Below the pieces are notes generated by a model, which worked only from the letters and a program-made list of their open reading frames with translations, did no database searches and was not told the DNA's origin. Position numbers and translations under genes: made by a program. A DNA stretch of 64,000 nt from Chersky-806 sp038252255 (GTDB taxonomy: Bacteria > Actinomycetota > Acidimicrobiia > IMCC26256 > JAENVU01): NCBI GenBank assembly GCA_038252255.1, contig JBBSAM010000021.1, positions 19,864 through 83,863 on the forward strand, in the 5' to 3' direction. Each line of letters begins with the position of its first letter. Position 1 is the first letter of the stretch. Below are positions 25,830 through 34,341 of this stretch, one piece after another.

Positions 25830-26180
25830 ATGGTGGAGCTCACGTTCGTCGACGATGAGGGTGAGCGGGTCGAGCTCGACGCGGACGAGTCGGCGACCCT
25901 GCTCGAGATCACCGGCGGGCTCGACGCGGCGACGGTTTCCGCCTGCCCGGAGTGCCGGAGCCGGGTGGTCGCCGTCGTCGCCTTGATCGACCTGCTTGGC
26001 GCGGCGCCGCCGCACCCGCGCGCCGGTGAGCTCGCCGGACTCGCCGACGATGCCCCGACACTGCATCTCTACGTCATCGATGGAACCGCGCGCTGCGATC
26101 ATCGAGCATGGCTCGATCCGGGCCACGAGGAATGGCTCGACGCCGTCTCGCCGGCCGGTCCGCCGCCGCGCCGGCCCTGA
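25830..26180 (+). CDS. Conserved-looking hypothetical protein, 116 residues
   Basis: Not recognised. The protein is acidic (MVELTFVDDEGERVELDAD...) with one CxxC pair (SACPECRSRV) near residue 40 and further C and H residues (ARCDHRAWLD) near 90, so a small metal site is possible. No membrane segment or signal peptide. A start with an upstream TANNNT element, and codon use like its neighbours, support a real gene. It is divergent from the quinone oxidoreductase and converges with the crotonase. Confidence 0.7.
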   Translation: MVELTFVDDEGERVELDADESATLLEITGGLDAATVSACPECRSRVVAVVALIDLLGAAPPHPRAGELAGLADDAPTLHLYVIDGTARCDHRAWLDPGHEEWLDAVSPAGPPPRRP

Positions 26181-26223
26181 AGCCGCGCCGGCTCACCGGT
26201 CGCGTGCGTGACGCCGGGCGGCG

Positions 26224-26922
26224 CTAGCCGCTGACCTCGAATCGGGCCATGTCCGCGTCGAGACTCGTGCGCAGCTGTTCGGCCAGCGCGCCGCGGATGG
26301 TGGTGCGAGTCATTGCGAAGGGGCCGGGATGCACGGTCTCGGCGAGCTGTGCGGCAACCGCACGCGCACGGTCGGCGACCTCCGGAAGTGGAACGACCTC
26401 GTCGAGGAACCCCGCGGCGACGGCCTCTTCAGGTGAGCACATGTGCGCATGCTGCACGCACCGGGTGAACCAGGCCTTGGCCAACCGGTCGCGGCAGAGC
26501 TCGACGCCGAAGGTCGGTACCGGCATCCCGATCGCCACTTCGTTGAGCCCGATCTTGTAGCTCCCCTCGGCACCGATCCGGTAGTCCGCCGTCGTGGTGA
26601 GAATGCCGCCCATCGCCAGTGCGTGGCCAGTCACGCCGAGCACGACCGGGGTCGCGTACATGTAGATGCGCAGACCGAGCGCCGCTCCGCCGGCCAGCAG
26701 CCGGCGCGCGCCGTCGGCGTCGCCCGTCATGACGCTGAGATCGAAGCCGGCCGAGAACTTGCCGTCCCGACCGATGAGCGCGACGGCCGAAGCGGACTCA
26801 GCCTCGGTCAACGCTTCGTTGAGCGCGTCGATGACTGCGAAGGACAGCGCGTTCGCCTTGCCGTCGTCGAGGGTGATGACGGCTACCGCGCCGTCACGCA
26901 CGAGAGTTACGGGGTCAGCCAT
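26224..26922 (-). CDS. Enoyl-CoA hydratase/isomerase (crotonase) family protein
   Basis: A 232-residue crotonase. KANALSFAVIDALNEAL and GKFSAGFDLSVMTG form the first oxyanion-hole strand, and VTGHALAMGGILTTTADYRIGA the second. SYKIGLNEVAIGMPVP holds a glutamate at the position of a catalytic acid. Either hydration or isomerisation of enoyl-CoA is possible. The start at 26922 gives the canonical MADPVTLVRDG, with TACCGT 6 nt upstream on the minus strand; a longer frame would run into the divergent gene. Confidence 0.9.
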   Translation of the reverse strand: MADPVTLVRDGAVAVITLDDGKANALSFAVIDALNEALTEAESASAVALIGRDGKFSAGFDLSVMTGDADGARRLLAGGAALGLRIYMYATPVVLGVTGHALAMGGILTTTADYRIGAEGSYKIGLNEVAIGMPVPTFGVELCRDRLAKAWFTRCVQHAHMCSPEEAVAAGFLDEVVPLPEVADRARAVAAQLAETVHPGPFAMTRTTIRGALAEQLRTSLDADMARFEVSG

Positions 26923-27010
26923 GCGCGCACGGTACCGGTCCCGTCGGGTTGGCGTCGATGCGCGCCGAAATGCCGGGAGCGGGAGTCCGCGGCTGGGCCA
27001 GACTCTGGCG

Positions 27011-27679
27011 ATGGACGAGCAGACGCACCAGCCGGCCAGCGACCGGGTGACACTCCGACGTCGGAACCAACGCGCCGAATACGACCCGGCCGTGGTGCGG
27101 GCGATCCTCGACGCGGGCGTCGTGGCGCACGTCGGGGTGCAGACCGATGAGGGCCCCATCGTGTTGCCGATGGCGTACGGGCGGACCGACGACACGATCT
27201 ACCTTCACGGTTCGGCCGCCAACTCGATGTTGCGCGCCGCCCGGCGAACAGAGATCTGTGTGACGGTCACCTTGGTCGATGGTCTCGTGTTCGCGCGCTC
27301 GGCCTTTCACAACTCGATGAACTACCGGTCGGTCGTGATCCGCGGTGAGGCGAGACCCGTCGACGATCTCGAGGAGCACGGCGACGCGCTTCGGATCATC
27401 ACCGATCATGTGGTGGCCAACTGGGACGACAGCCGCACACCGACTACGGCCGAGATCCGCCAGACGATGGTGGTCGCGCTCCCGCTCACCGAGTCGTCGG
27501 CGAAGGTGAGATCCGGCGATCCCGTCGACGAGCTGCACGACCTGGACGGACCGCACTGGGCGGGAACCGTCACCGTGCGCCGGGCGTTCGGGCCACCCGT
27601 GGCGGCCGCGAATCTCGTTGCCGGAATCGGCGTGCCGGCCGAGATCGCCCGCGTGTTCGGTGAGCCCGGCTCGCCCTGA
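27011..27679 (+). CDS. Pyridoxamine 5'-phosphate oxidase-family flavoprotein
   Basis: A 222-residue FMN-binding split-barrel protein. ILDAGVVAHVGVQTDEGPIVLPMAYG, IYLHGSAANSMLRAA and FARSAFHNSMNYRSVVIRGEARPV are the usual three blocks, the last resembling the nitroimidazole-resistance NimA subgroup. Function beyond flavin or F420 binding is not assignable. It is followed at 34 nt by a serine hydrolase on the same strand. Confidence 0.88.
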   Translation: MDEQTHQPASDRVTLRRRNQRAEYDPAVVRAILDAGVVAHVGVQTDEGPIVLPMAYGRTDDTIYLHGSAANSMLRAARRTEICVTVTLVDGLVFARSAFHNSMNYRSVVIRGEARPVDDLEEHGDALRIITDHVVANWDDSRTPTTAEIRQTMVVALPLTESSAKVRSGDPVDELHDLDGPHWAGTVTVRRAFGPPVAAANLVAGIGVPAEIARVFGEPGSP

Positions 27680-27713
27680 GCCTCGCGGCGCGTCCTGCAT
27701 TACGTTCCCGGCG

Positions 27714-29072
27714 ATGACCATCGAGGACGAGCTCGCGTCCGCATTGCGCAAAGCGGCCGGGGAGCATCACGTCCCGGGCGCGGTCGCCGGGCTGCTGGTG
27801 GGAAGCGAGAGCTACTCCGCCGCGCACGGTGTGACGAACGTCGAGTTCCCCGCCCCGGTGACACCGGCGTCGATGTCCCAGGTGGCTTCGATCACGAAGA
27901 CCTTCACGTCGGCCGCGGCGATGCTGCTGGTCCAAGAGGGTCGTTTGCGCCTGGACGACCCGGTCGCCCGACATCTTCCCGACCTCGGCCCGGCCACAGG
28001 CCTGGATCTCGACACCATCACCGTCGAGCACGTGCTCAGCCATCAGGCCGGCTTCGACGGCGACTACCTGTTCGTCGAGGGGATCACCGACGACCTCACC
28101 GCGCTGCGGCACGCCCGCCGGCTGTTCGCCCCGGGCGAGGACTACTCGTACAACAACGCGGCCTTCTCGATCGGTGGCGCGCTGATCGCGGCGGTGAGCC
28201 ACCAGAGCTTCGAGTCGTTCGTCCGCGAGCGGCTCCTCGTTCCGCTCGGGATGACCGCAGCGACGTTCACCGCGGACGAAGCCATCACCTACTCCGTGAT
28301 GTCGCCGCATGTCGTGTTGGAGGAGACGCCGTACGTGATCCGCGGCGCGGGTTGGCAGCCGGGTTGGGAGCTCTCACCCGTCGACCGTGCGGCCGGCGGC
28401 CTGATTGCATCGGTCGAGCACCTGCTGGCGTGGTGCCGCTTCCAGCGCACGGGCACCGCGCTCGACGGCACCGTGATCCTGACCCGCGAGAGTCTCGATC
28501 GACTGCACGCCCCCGTGGTGGCCGCGGACCTCACCGAAGCCGTCGCCCTCGATTGGTCCGTGCTCGATCACGACGGGGTGACGTCCATCGGGCACGGCGG
28601 CGTCACGGTCGGGTACATCAGCGATCTTGTCGTCGTTCCGGAACGCGAGCTCGCGTTCGTCGGGCTCACCAACGCCACGAACGGCGCCTCGGTGAACCAA
28701 GCCGTACGCCGCTGGGCGCTCGAGCGCTTCGCCGGCGTCATCGAGCGCGATCCCGCGCCGGACCCGTCACTGGTGATCGATCCGGCGCGCTTCGCCGGTC
28801 GTTACCTCTACCCGTTCGCGGTTCTCGCGGTGACGCCCGGTCCCGATCCCGGCACGATCACGGTGACCGCGTCGCCGCGTGACGACACCGACGGCTGGAA
28901 GCCACCCCCGGACCCTCCGATGACGATGGCCTTCTTCGCCGACGACCACGCGGTCACGCTCGACGCGCCCGGACCCGCACGGGTCGCCCGGTTCGGCGGG
29001 GCGGACGAAGGCGACGACGCTCGGATGGCGTGGATGGTCTGGAGCGGCCGGCGCAGCCCCCGCATCGACTGA
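27714..29072 (+). CDS. Serine hydrolase, class C beta-lactamase/DD-peptidase family
   Basis: A 452-residue protein with all three class C motifs: S59-I-T-K62, Y146-N-N148 (EDYSYNNAAFS) and H294-G-G296 (IGHGGVTVGY). The last 100 residues form an extra C-terminal domain (DPARFAGRYLYPFAV...) seen in esterase or D-aminopeptidase-like members. No signal peptide is evident. Because all motifs are present it should be catalytically active, unlike the first such protein at 1206 where the YxN motif is altered. TACGTT ends 7 nt before the ATG. Confidence 0.88.
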   Translation: MTIEDELASALRKAAGEHHVPGAVAGLLVGSESYSAAHGVTNVEFPAPVTPASMSQVASITKTFTSAAAMLLVQEGRLRLDDPVARHLPDLGPATGLDLDTITVEHVLSHQAGFDGDYLFVEGITDDLTALRHARRLFAPGEDYSYNNAAFSIGGALIAAVSHQSFESFVRERLLVPLGMTAATFTADEAITYSVMSPHVVLEETPYVIRGAGWQPGWELSPVDRAAGGLIASVEHLLAWCRFQRTGTALDGTVILTRESLDRLHAPVVAADLTEAVALDWSVLDHDGVTSIGHGGVTVGYISDLVVVPERELAFVGLTNATNGASVNQAVRRWALERFAGVIERDPAPDPSLVIDPARFAGRYLYPFAVLAVTPGPDPGTITVTASPRDDTDGWKPPPDPPMTMAFFADDHAVTLDAPGPARVARFGGADEGDDARMAWMVWSGRRSPRID

Positions 29073-29086
29073 AGGCCCCGTGAAGC

Positions 29087-30505
29087 TCAGACGCCGGCGG
29101 CGAGCAACGCGTCGAACGACTCACCAAGGCAGTCCACGAACGCGTCGGGGTCCGTGATGGCCGTGGGATCCGAATGGATGCCGAAGCAGAGCTCCCCGCA
29201 GTAGGACAGCGCGGTCACGTTGATCGCGCAGCCGCTGCGTGGCCCCATCGGATAGTTGGCCACGATGCCGGCGCCGCCGAGATACAGCTCGATCGGGCTG
29301 CCCCTCAGGTTCGACGTCGCGAAGTCCGTGGTGCGGGTCTGGCTGCGGAGGAGGCCGACGATCACCGAGGTGGGCAGCCCGGCGGCCAGCGCGGCAAAGC
29401 CGTCGGCGGCCGAGAGCGCGGGCTCGTGGCGGAGGTTCGTGATGCGGTCCCGTACCTGGCGGAACCGCGCTGCCGGCTCCTTGGGCGTGATCGGCACGAT
29501 CACCCGCGTCGGCACGAATTGGTTGCCCTCGGCGTTGTCGCCGGTGCGGGTGCTGACGGCCATCGCCATCCGCAGGTCCTCGACGGGGGTGCCGAGCCGG
29601 TCGTGGTACAGCCCGAGCGCGCCGGTGACCCCGGTGACGAAGACGTCGTTGATGCTTCCACCGAGCGCGTGGGCAGCCGAGCGGCATTCTTCGAGGCTCA
29701 CGGCGAACACGTCGTAGCGGCGCCCGAGCGACCGTGTCGCGAGCAGTGGTGAGCGCGGGCCTCCACCGACGAGCACCTGGCGGCGCAGCGAGGCCACGAG
29801 ACCCATCGCTTCGTGCATCCGGCGGGGCGCGGCCGTGGGATGGAGCGCGATGTCCGCACCCGCGGCGATGCCGCGCCGGGCGAGATCGACGTTTCGGGTG
29901 AACGCGTAGTCCATCGCGCCCCGCAACACGCCGAGCGGGGAGTCGCGAGACAACGGATCTTCCAGCACCTCGTGCAGGTGGCGGCCGCGCTCTTCTTCGT
30001 CGATCGCGCGCACGGTGTCGTGGGTCGTCGGCTCGGGGTCGCGCTCGAAGTCCACGAGGCTGAGTGACAGCTTGAGCCCGCCGACCCCGTCCGTCACGGT
30101 GTGGTGCACCCGCTGCAGCAACGCGGCCCGCCCGCCCTCCATCCCTTCGATGACGGTGAACTCCCAGAGGGGCCGGGAGCGGTCGAGCGGGGGAGCGGAG
30201 ATCGCCGCGGCGAGGTCCAGCAGGTCGCGCAACGTCCCCGGCTCCGGCAACGCGACCCGGCGCAGGTGGTAGGCGAGGTCGAGGGTGGGGTCCGGCCGCC
30301 ACTCCGGCGGCGCCAGGCGCAACGGCGGTGAGACGACCCGCTCGGCCAGGCGGGGGAGCGACACGAGGGCCTGCTCGACCTTGTCCCGGAGGCGGTCGAC
30401 GTCCGGCACCGCGTCGAGCAGCGTCAGGTTCGAGAAGTCCGAGCGGAGGGCCGGATCCTTCTCGGCCGCCCACATGATCGCCTCGCTCGGCGACATCCGG
30501 GCCAT
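29087..30505 (-). CDS. Wax ester synthase/diacylglycerol acyltransferase (WS/DGAT)
   Basis: A 472-residue acyltransferase. The catalytic HHxxxDG motif is H134-H-T-V-T-D-G140, preceded by the PLW motif (DRSRPLWEFTVIEG), and the C-terminal part has SNLRGSPIELYLGGAGI and MGPRSGCAINVTALSYCGELCFG. The family esterifies fatty alcohols or diacylglycerol with acyl-CoA to make storage wax esters and triacylglycerol, frequent in actinobacteria. AGGAGG lies 9 nt before the ATG. It follows the DsbA-like gene by 16 nt and is the last gene of a minus-strand run. Confidence 0.93.
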   Translation of the reverse strand: MARMSPSEAIMWAAEKDPALRSDFSNLTLLDAVPDVDRLRDKVEQALVSLPRLAERVVSPPLRLAPPEWRPDPTLDLAYHLRRVALPEPGTLRDLLDLAAAISAPPLDRSRPLWEFTVIEGMEGGRAALLQRVHHTVTDGVGGLKLSLSLVDFERDPEPTTHDTVRAIDEEERGRHLHEVLEDPLSRDSPLGVLRGAMDYAFTRNVDLARRGIAAGADIALHPTAAPRRMHEAMGLVASLRRQVLVGGGPRSPLLATRSLGRRYDVFAVSLEECRSAAHALGGSINDVFVTGVTGALGLYHDRLGTPVEDLRMAMAVSTRTGDNAEGNQFVPTRVIVPITPKEPAARFRQVRDRITNLRHEPALSAADGFAALAAGLPTSVIVGLLRSQTRTTDFATSNLRGSPIELYLGGAGIVANYPMGPRSGCAINVTALSYCGELCFGIHSDPTAITDPDAFVDCLGESFDALLAAGV

Positions 30506-30521
30506 CAGCGGAGCCTCCTGG

Positions 30522-31109
30522 TCAACGGGCGATCTTCGTGCGCTTGAACTCGTTCAGGCGGGTCCACTCGAGCAGGTCGAGCGCGCGCATGAGGTCGTCC
30601 CCGCGACCGCGCTCCATGAATCGGATGAACACCGCTTCCTCGCCCTCGCAGAACGTAGGGACGCCGAAGACCGACCAGCGCTCGACGCCTTCGACGTGCT
30701 CGGCCGCGAGCGTCTTGAGCGGCCGGCCGCTCCATACCTCGGCCTTCACCGCGTCGACGTCGAGGCCGACGCGCGCGATCGCCTCCTCGAGCACCTCCTC
30801 GTGACCGAGCTTCTTGCCGTGGTCGTGCCGCTGCGCGAAGAGCTCGACGTGGGCCTCGAGGAACTTCTCGGGGAAGGCGTCACGGACGGCGATGCCGTAG
30901 AGCAGTGCCGTGGTGCCGGTGCCCCAGTCGCTCGGATCGCGCTCCCAGACGGGGGTGTCACCCTCTTCGACGTGCGCCTGGTCGAGGGAGAACGGGAGGA
31001 ACCGCACGTCGAGGTCGGCGCCGTCGCGCAGAGCGTTGATCACCGCCTCGTGGCCATTGCGGGCGAAGGGGCAGCGGTAGTCGAAGGTGGCGACGATCTC
31101 ACGAGGCAC
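30522..31109 (-). CDS. DsbA-family oxidoreductase with a single active-site cysteine
   Basis: A 195-residue DsbA-like thioredoxin-fold protein. The active-site segment is FDYRCPFARNG with one cysteine (C13), and the cis-proline strand is SVFGVPTF. The helical insertion (GTTALLYGIAVRDAFPEKFLEAH) is typical of the 2-hydroxychromene-2-carboxylate isomerase / FrnE-like subgroup. Single-cysteine members usually act with a low-molecular-weight thiol, here plausibly mycothiol. It begins with GTG after a strong AGGAGG. There is no signal peptide, so it is cytosolic. Confidence 0.82.
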   Translation of the reverse strand: MPREIVATFDYRCPFARNGHEAVINALRDGADLDVRFLPFSLDQAHVEEGDTPVWERDPSDWGTGTTALLYGIAVRDAFPEKFLEAHVELFAQRHDHGKKLGHEEVLEEAIARVGLDVDAVKAEVWSGRPLKTLAAEHVEGVERWSVFGVPTFCEGEEAVFIRFMERGRGDDLMRALDLLEWTRLNEFKRTKIAR

Positions 31110-31158
31110 GGGAACCTCCTAGGGCAGTGGATTCCGATGCTAACGCCGGGTCCGCGGC

Positions 31159-31722
31159 TCATCTTCCCGAAGGGGTGAACCACTGCCGGGCGACCCGGCC
31201 GAGCGCCATCCCCACGATGGCGCCGGCAATGACGTCCGACGCGTGGTGCATGCGCACATAGACGCGGCTGCCCGCGACGACGGTGGCGAACGCGAACCAG
31301 AACGTGTCGCCGTGGCCCGTAGAGGCCAGCACGGACGCGGCGGTGAAGGCCGCGGTCGCGTGACCTGAGGGAAAGGACGAGGTGATCGGCCGGCGCATGC
31401 CGTAGGGCAGCCGCCCCTCGGCGATCTCCGGCTCGGGCCGCACCCGGCGGAACGCCGACTTGATCAGCCCGTTCGTGAGCCCCGACTCGGCGCTCATCGT
31501 GATCCCGAACTTCGCCGCGAACCGGAGGTCACCGCGCCGCAGCGCGCGGAGTGCGCCGATCCCGAACCAGAGCAGGCTGTGATCGGCGGCGCTCGAGATC
31601 GTGTACATGCACCGGTCGAGGGCCGGGTTGCGGACCGACTCCAGGAATCGATCGACTGCCTCGTCGAACGCGCGGACCGCGGGCAGCTCTTCCGGATTCG
31701 GTATCCGCCACGCGGTGGCCAT
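31159..31722 (-). CDS. PAP2-superfamily phosphatase, membrane protein
   Basis: A 187-residue protein. The three PAP2 motifs are present: K-x6-RP (KSAFRRVRP), PSGH (TSSFPSGHATAAF) and SR-x5-H-x3-D (SRVYVRMHHASDV). Several hydrophobic segments mark it as an integral membrane protein. Likely substrates are phosphatidate, undecaprenyl pyrophosphate or a prenyl phosphate; phosphatidate phosphatase would suit the nearby WS/DGAT but this is inference. The start at 31722 gives MATAWRIPNPEEL; the longer frame overlaps the upstream nuclease gene. It begins 10 nt after that gene's stop. Confidence 0.9.
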   Translation of the reverse strand: MATAWRIPNPEELPAVRAFDEAVDRFLESVRNPALDRCMYTISSAADHSLLWFGIGALRALRRGDLRFAAKFGITMSAESGLTNGLIKSAFRRVRPEPEIAEGRLPYGMRRPITSSFPSGHATAAFTAASVLASTGHGDTFWFAFATVVAGSRVYVRMHHASDVIAGAIVGMALGRVARQWFTPSGR

Positions 31723-31732
31723 GGACGCGGCG

Positions 31733-32578
31733 TTACGCCGAGGTGGTGGCCAAGGGAAGCACCGGCGCGATGACGGTTCCCGGACCGAGCAGCTCGGCCG
31801 CGAGGGCGGGGTCGCCGCCGAACGCCGGGCAGTACGCCTGGTACGAGCAGTAGTTGCACAACGGGCCCGGGTGGGGCCGGAAGTCGTCGCGCGCACACGC
31901 CGACTCGATGGCCTTCCACAACGCCTGCGACTTGCGGGCGACACCGTTGACCGTCTGGTCCGAAGGGACGGCGATGATCGCCTCCGGCTTCGAGAGGTAG
32001 AGGAGCTGGACGCGCACGGGGCGCCGGCCGAGCAGCTGCTCCACCATCAGCGCGTACATGTGCACGCCCGCGAGCCGTTGCAGCTCGTAGCGCTCACCGG
32101 GGACCGAGCCCGTCTTGTAGTCCGTGATGACGAGCTCGCCATCGCCGTCGAGCTCGAGCCGGTCGATCACGCCGCGCAGCTTCAGGGCCCCGACGGTGGC
32201 GCTCAACCGCAGCTCGAGCCCGATCGGGCGCACTCGCACCGGGTCCTCGAGCTCGAAGTAGCGCTGCACGAGCACCTCGGCCTCGGCGTGGAACGTGTCC
32301 CACTCGGCCTCGCTCAGGTCCAAGCCGGCGAACTCCGGGTGGTCGGCGAGCTCGGCCCGGGCGCGGGCGAGATCCTCGAGCGCGGCCGGCAGCGTGCGAT
32401 CAGGCCCGTCGCGCAGCATCAGCAGCTCGAGCGCCCGGTGCACCATCGTGCCCTTGCTGGCCGGAGCGGACGGCGGCTGGGGGAGCCGGTCGAGGTACGA
32501 GAACTTGAACGCGAGCGGGCAGCTCTTGAAGGCGCCGAATGCGCTCGGCGACAGACCTCGAGGCAGCCCTACTCCCAT
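31733..32578 (-). CDS. RecB-family PD-(D/E)xK nuclease with 4Fe-4S cysteines
   Basis: A 281-residue single-domain nuclease of the RecB/Cas4/AddB C-terminal type. Nuclease motifs: GTMVHRALELL (motif I His), GVIDRLELDGDGELVITDYKTG (D...D-x-K catalytic core) and an ALMVEQLLG helix. Cysteines at C20 (KSCPLAFKF) and in CNYCSYQAYC near residue 255 match the C-x(n)-C-x2-C-x5-C iron-sulfur cluster of Cas4/AddB. There is no CRISPR locus nearby; stand-alone members are widespread in actinobacteria and probably act in DNA repair. TACCCT lies 7 nt before the start (minus strand, 32586-32591). It heads the run nuclease, PAP2, DsbA, WS/DGAT. Confidence 0.9.
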   Translation of the reverse strand: MGVGLPRGLSPSAFGAFKSCPLAFKFSYLDRLPQPPSAPASKGTMVHRALELLMLRDGPDRTLPAALEDLARARAELADHPEFAGLDLSEAEWDTFHAEAEVLVQRYFELEDPVRVRPIGLELRLSATVGALKLRGVIDRLELDGDGELVITDYKTGSVPGERYELQRLAGVHMYALMVEQLLGRRPVRVQLLYLSKPEAIIAVPSDQTVNGVARKSQALWKAIESACARDDFRPHPGPLCNYCSYQAYCPAFGGDPALAAELLGPGTVIAPVLPLATTSA

Positions 32579-32706
32579 GTCTGCGAGGGTACTCAGGGGG
32601 TGGGACAGCCGCGCGGAGCGGGGGGCTTGCGGTGCGGTCCGGCAGGTGGGATCCTCTCCGGAGCTCTGAGGGCGATTTGCGGCTTTCAGGCCGATTCGGG
32701 GAACGG

Positions 32707-34056
32707 GTGACCGCGGTCGCCCACGAGGCAGGGGGGCACTCGATCTTGCACCGTCGGAGCAGCCGACCCGGCCCGGCCGCCGTGGGTGTCGCGGCCTTGG
32801 CGGCAGCGGTCGCCGGACTGCTGATGGCCCCGAGCGGCGCCGGGGCGGCGTCCGAGACGCGGACCCTCTACAACCGGGAGAGCCTCTCGGTGCGATCGGG
32901 TGACGGCTGTGCCCTGCTGGCCACGACGGCCACCTCCGCCGCGTCGAAGACGCGCCAGGACTATCGCTGCGCCGGCGCGGGCGCCGGCGCCCCTTCTCCA
33001 CCCGCCGGGCCCGGCGCCGTCACCCTCGACGACGGCGACACGCTCTCGGTCATGTCGGGCGACGGATGCGGCTTGCAGCCGGCAGGGACGGCGGGCGCGT
33101 CGCCCCGGGTCCGGCGTGAGGTCACGTGCGGCCTGAGATCGACGCGCCGCCCGGCGGAGTCGCCCCCGCCGGTTGTCGCCGCGGTGCCGCCCAAGTCCGT
33201 GACCGGCGGTGCGGCGTGGAGGAGCATCTGGTCGGACGAGTTCTCGGGTAGCGGCATCGACGCGACGAAGTGGAACGTCGCCGACGACGCGAACTATGGC
33301 AGTGCGAATCGCGAGGACCAGTGCTACCGGAGAGCGAACGTCACCGAGTCCGGGGGCACGCTGCGACTGACCGGTCGTCGTGAGACCGTGACGGGATGCG
33401 GACGGAACCCGCACGGAGGTCGCGCGTACTTCTTCACGTCGGGTCTCGTGACGACCAGACGGCAGAACGGTCCGCTCAAGATGAAGTTCCGGCGTGGCTA
33501 CGCCGAGGTCCAGATGCGCGTGCCGCGCGGCAACCTGTACTGGCCTGCGTTCTGGTTGGTGAGCGCCGGCGATGGGTCCAGCCCGAGCTGGCCCGCGTAC
33601 GGCGAGATCGACGTGGCCGAGATCTACGGCTCGCATCCGGACGTCATGGAGAGCAACTTCCATCGCTCCGGTGGGAGCATCGGCGGTCGGCGCCACAACG
33701 TGAACCACCCGCGATCGACCGCGGTCGGCGTGAACGTGAACCCGCCGCACGTGCTGGTCACCGGCGGCACCAACGGCTGGCACCGTTACGGCATCAAGTG
33801 GAGCGCCAACCGGCTGGACTGGTTCATCGACGGCGTTCCGGTCCGCACCTACAAGGCGTCGACCAACGCGGACCGCAAGGCACTGGGCTACGAGAAGAGC
33901 ATCATGCTCAACCTTGCGATAGGCGGGACCGGCCCGCGCGACACCGCTCGCGGCTACACCGGCGACGAGTCCGGCGGTGCGTACAAGAACGGCAACCTCA
34001 CCGCGGACATCCCCGGCGTGTTGGCAGTCGACTATGTCCGGGTTTGGCAGCCATGA
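32707..34056 (+). CDS. Secreted GH16 family beta-glucanase-like protein, paralogue 1
   Basis: A 449-residue exported protein. A signal peptide (AAVGVAALAAAVAGLLMAPSG) is followed by two cysteine-pair repeats, C68-x19-C88 and C121-x19-C141, each with an SGDGC-x-L core, then a Pro-rich linker, then the GH16 jelly-roll. The catalytic signature E-x-D-x-x-E is intact as E300-I-D-V-A-E305 (context AYGEIDVAEIYGS). GH16 enzymes hydrolyse or transglycosylate beta-1,3/1,4-glucans, agar or related polymers; substrate unknown. The GTG start at 32707 with GGGGAA upstream places the signal peptide correctly. It is the first and most divergent of three tandem copies. Confidence 0.9.
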   Translation: MTAVAHEAGGHSILHRRSSRPGPAAVGVAALAAAVAGLLMAPSGAGAASETRTLYNRESLSVRSGDGCALLATTATSAASKTRQDYRCAGAGAGAPSPPAGPGAVTLDDGDTLSVMSGDGCGLQPAGTAGASPRVRREVTCGLRSTRRPAESPPPVVAAVPPKSVTGGAAWRSIWSDEFSGSGIDATKWNVADDANYGSANREDQCYRRANVTESGGTLRLTGRRETVTGCGRNPHGGRAYFFTSGLVTTRRQNGPLKMKFRRGYAEVQMRVPRGNLYWPAFWLVSAGDGSSPSWPAYGEIDVAEIYGSHPDVMESNFHRSGGSIGGRRHNVNHPRSTAVGVNVNPPHVLVTGGTNGWHRYGIKWSANRLDWFIDGVPVRTYKASTNADRKALGYEKSIMLNLAIGGTGPRDTARGYTGDESGGAYKNGNLTADIPGVLAVDYVRVWQP

Positions 34057-34341
34057 AGGGCGTTCGCGCAATCTGAGCAGGCACACACTGCGTCCGCGCG
34101 GCCACCCGGACTGAACACGGCTCGCGCGCACATCCGCGCATGATCACGCGCGGTGGTCACCATGAGCGCGCCACGCCGCGTCGACCCATAATGCTGCTTC
34201 AGTCTCCTCATTCGCCATGGACGGCGCGCGCAATCGAGGCCCGACGGTTTCGCAGAGGCACCAAAGGGGGACGGTGGAGGTGTTCCGCCCGAGCCCCCAC
34301 GAGAGCGGCGCGGCGGCAGGCACCAATCGCTGGAGCTCCAC
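34057..34341 (+). other. Leader region of GH16 paralogue 2, no gene seen
   Basis: A 285-bp non-coding gap. It contains a motif CGACGGTTTCGCAGAGG-CACC (34239-34259) that resembles GGCGGTTTCGGTAGGGATGCACC before paralogue 3, possibly a shared regulatory element. The start of the next gene is preceded by GCTGGAGCT as a ribosome-binding site. Confidence 0.35.

Noticed and set aside
31130..31185. GGCAGTGG ... CCACTGCC inverted arms near the PAP2 stop
   Set aside because: Eight-base arms separated by more than 30 nt and one arm inside coding sequence; probably chance in GC-rich DNA.
31733..32578. Cas4-like nuclease as part of a CRISPR system
   Set aside because: No repeat array or other cas genes in the window; stand-alone RecB-like nucleases with iron-sulfur cysteines are common in actinobacteria.
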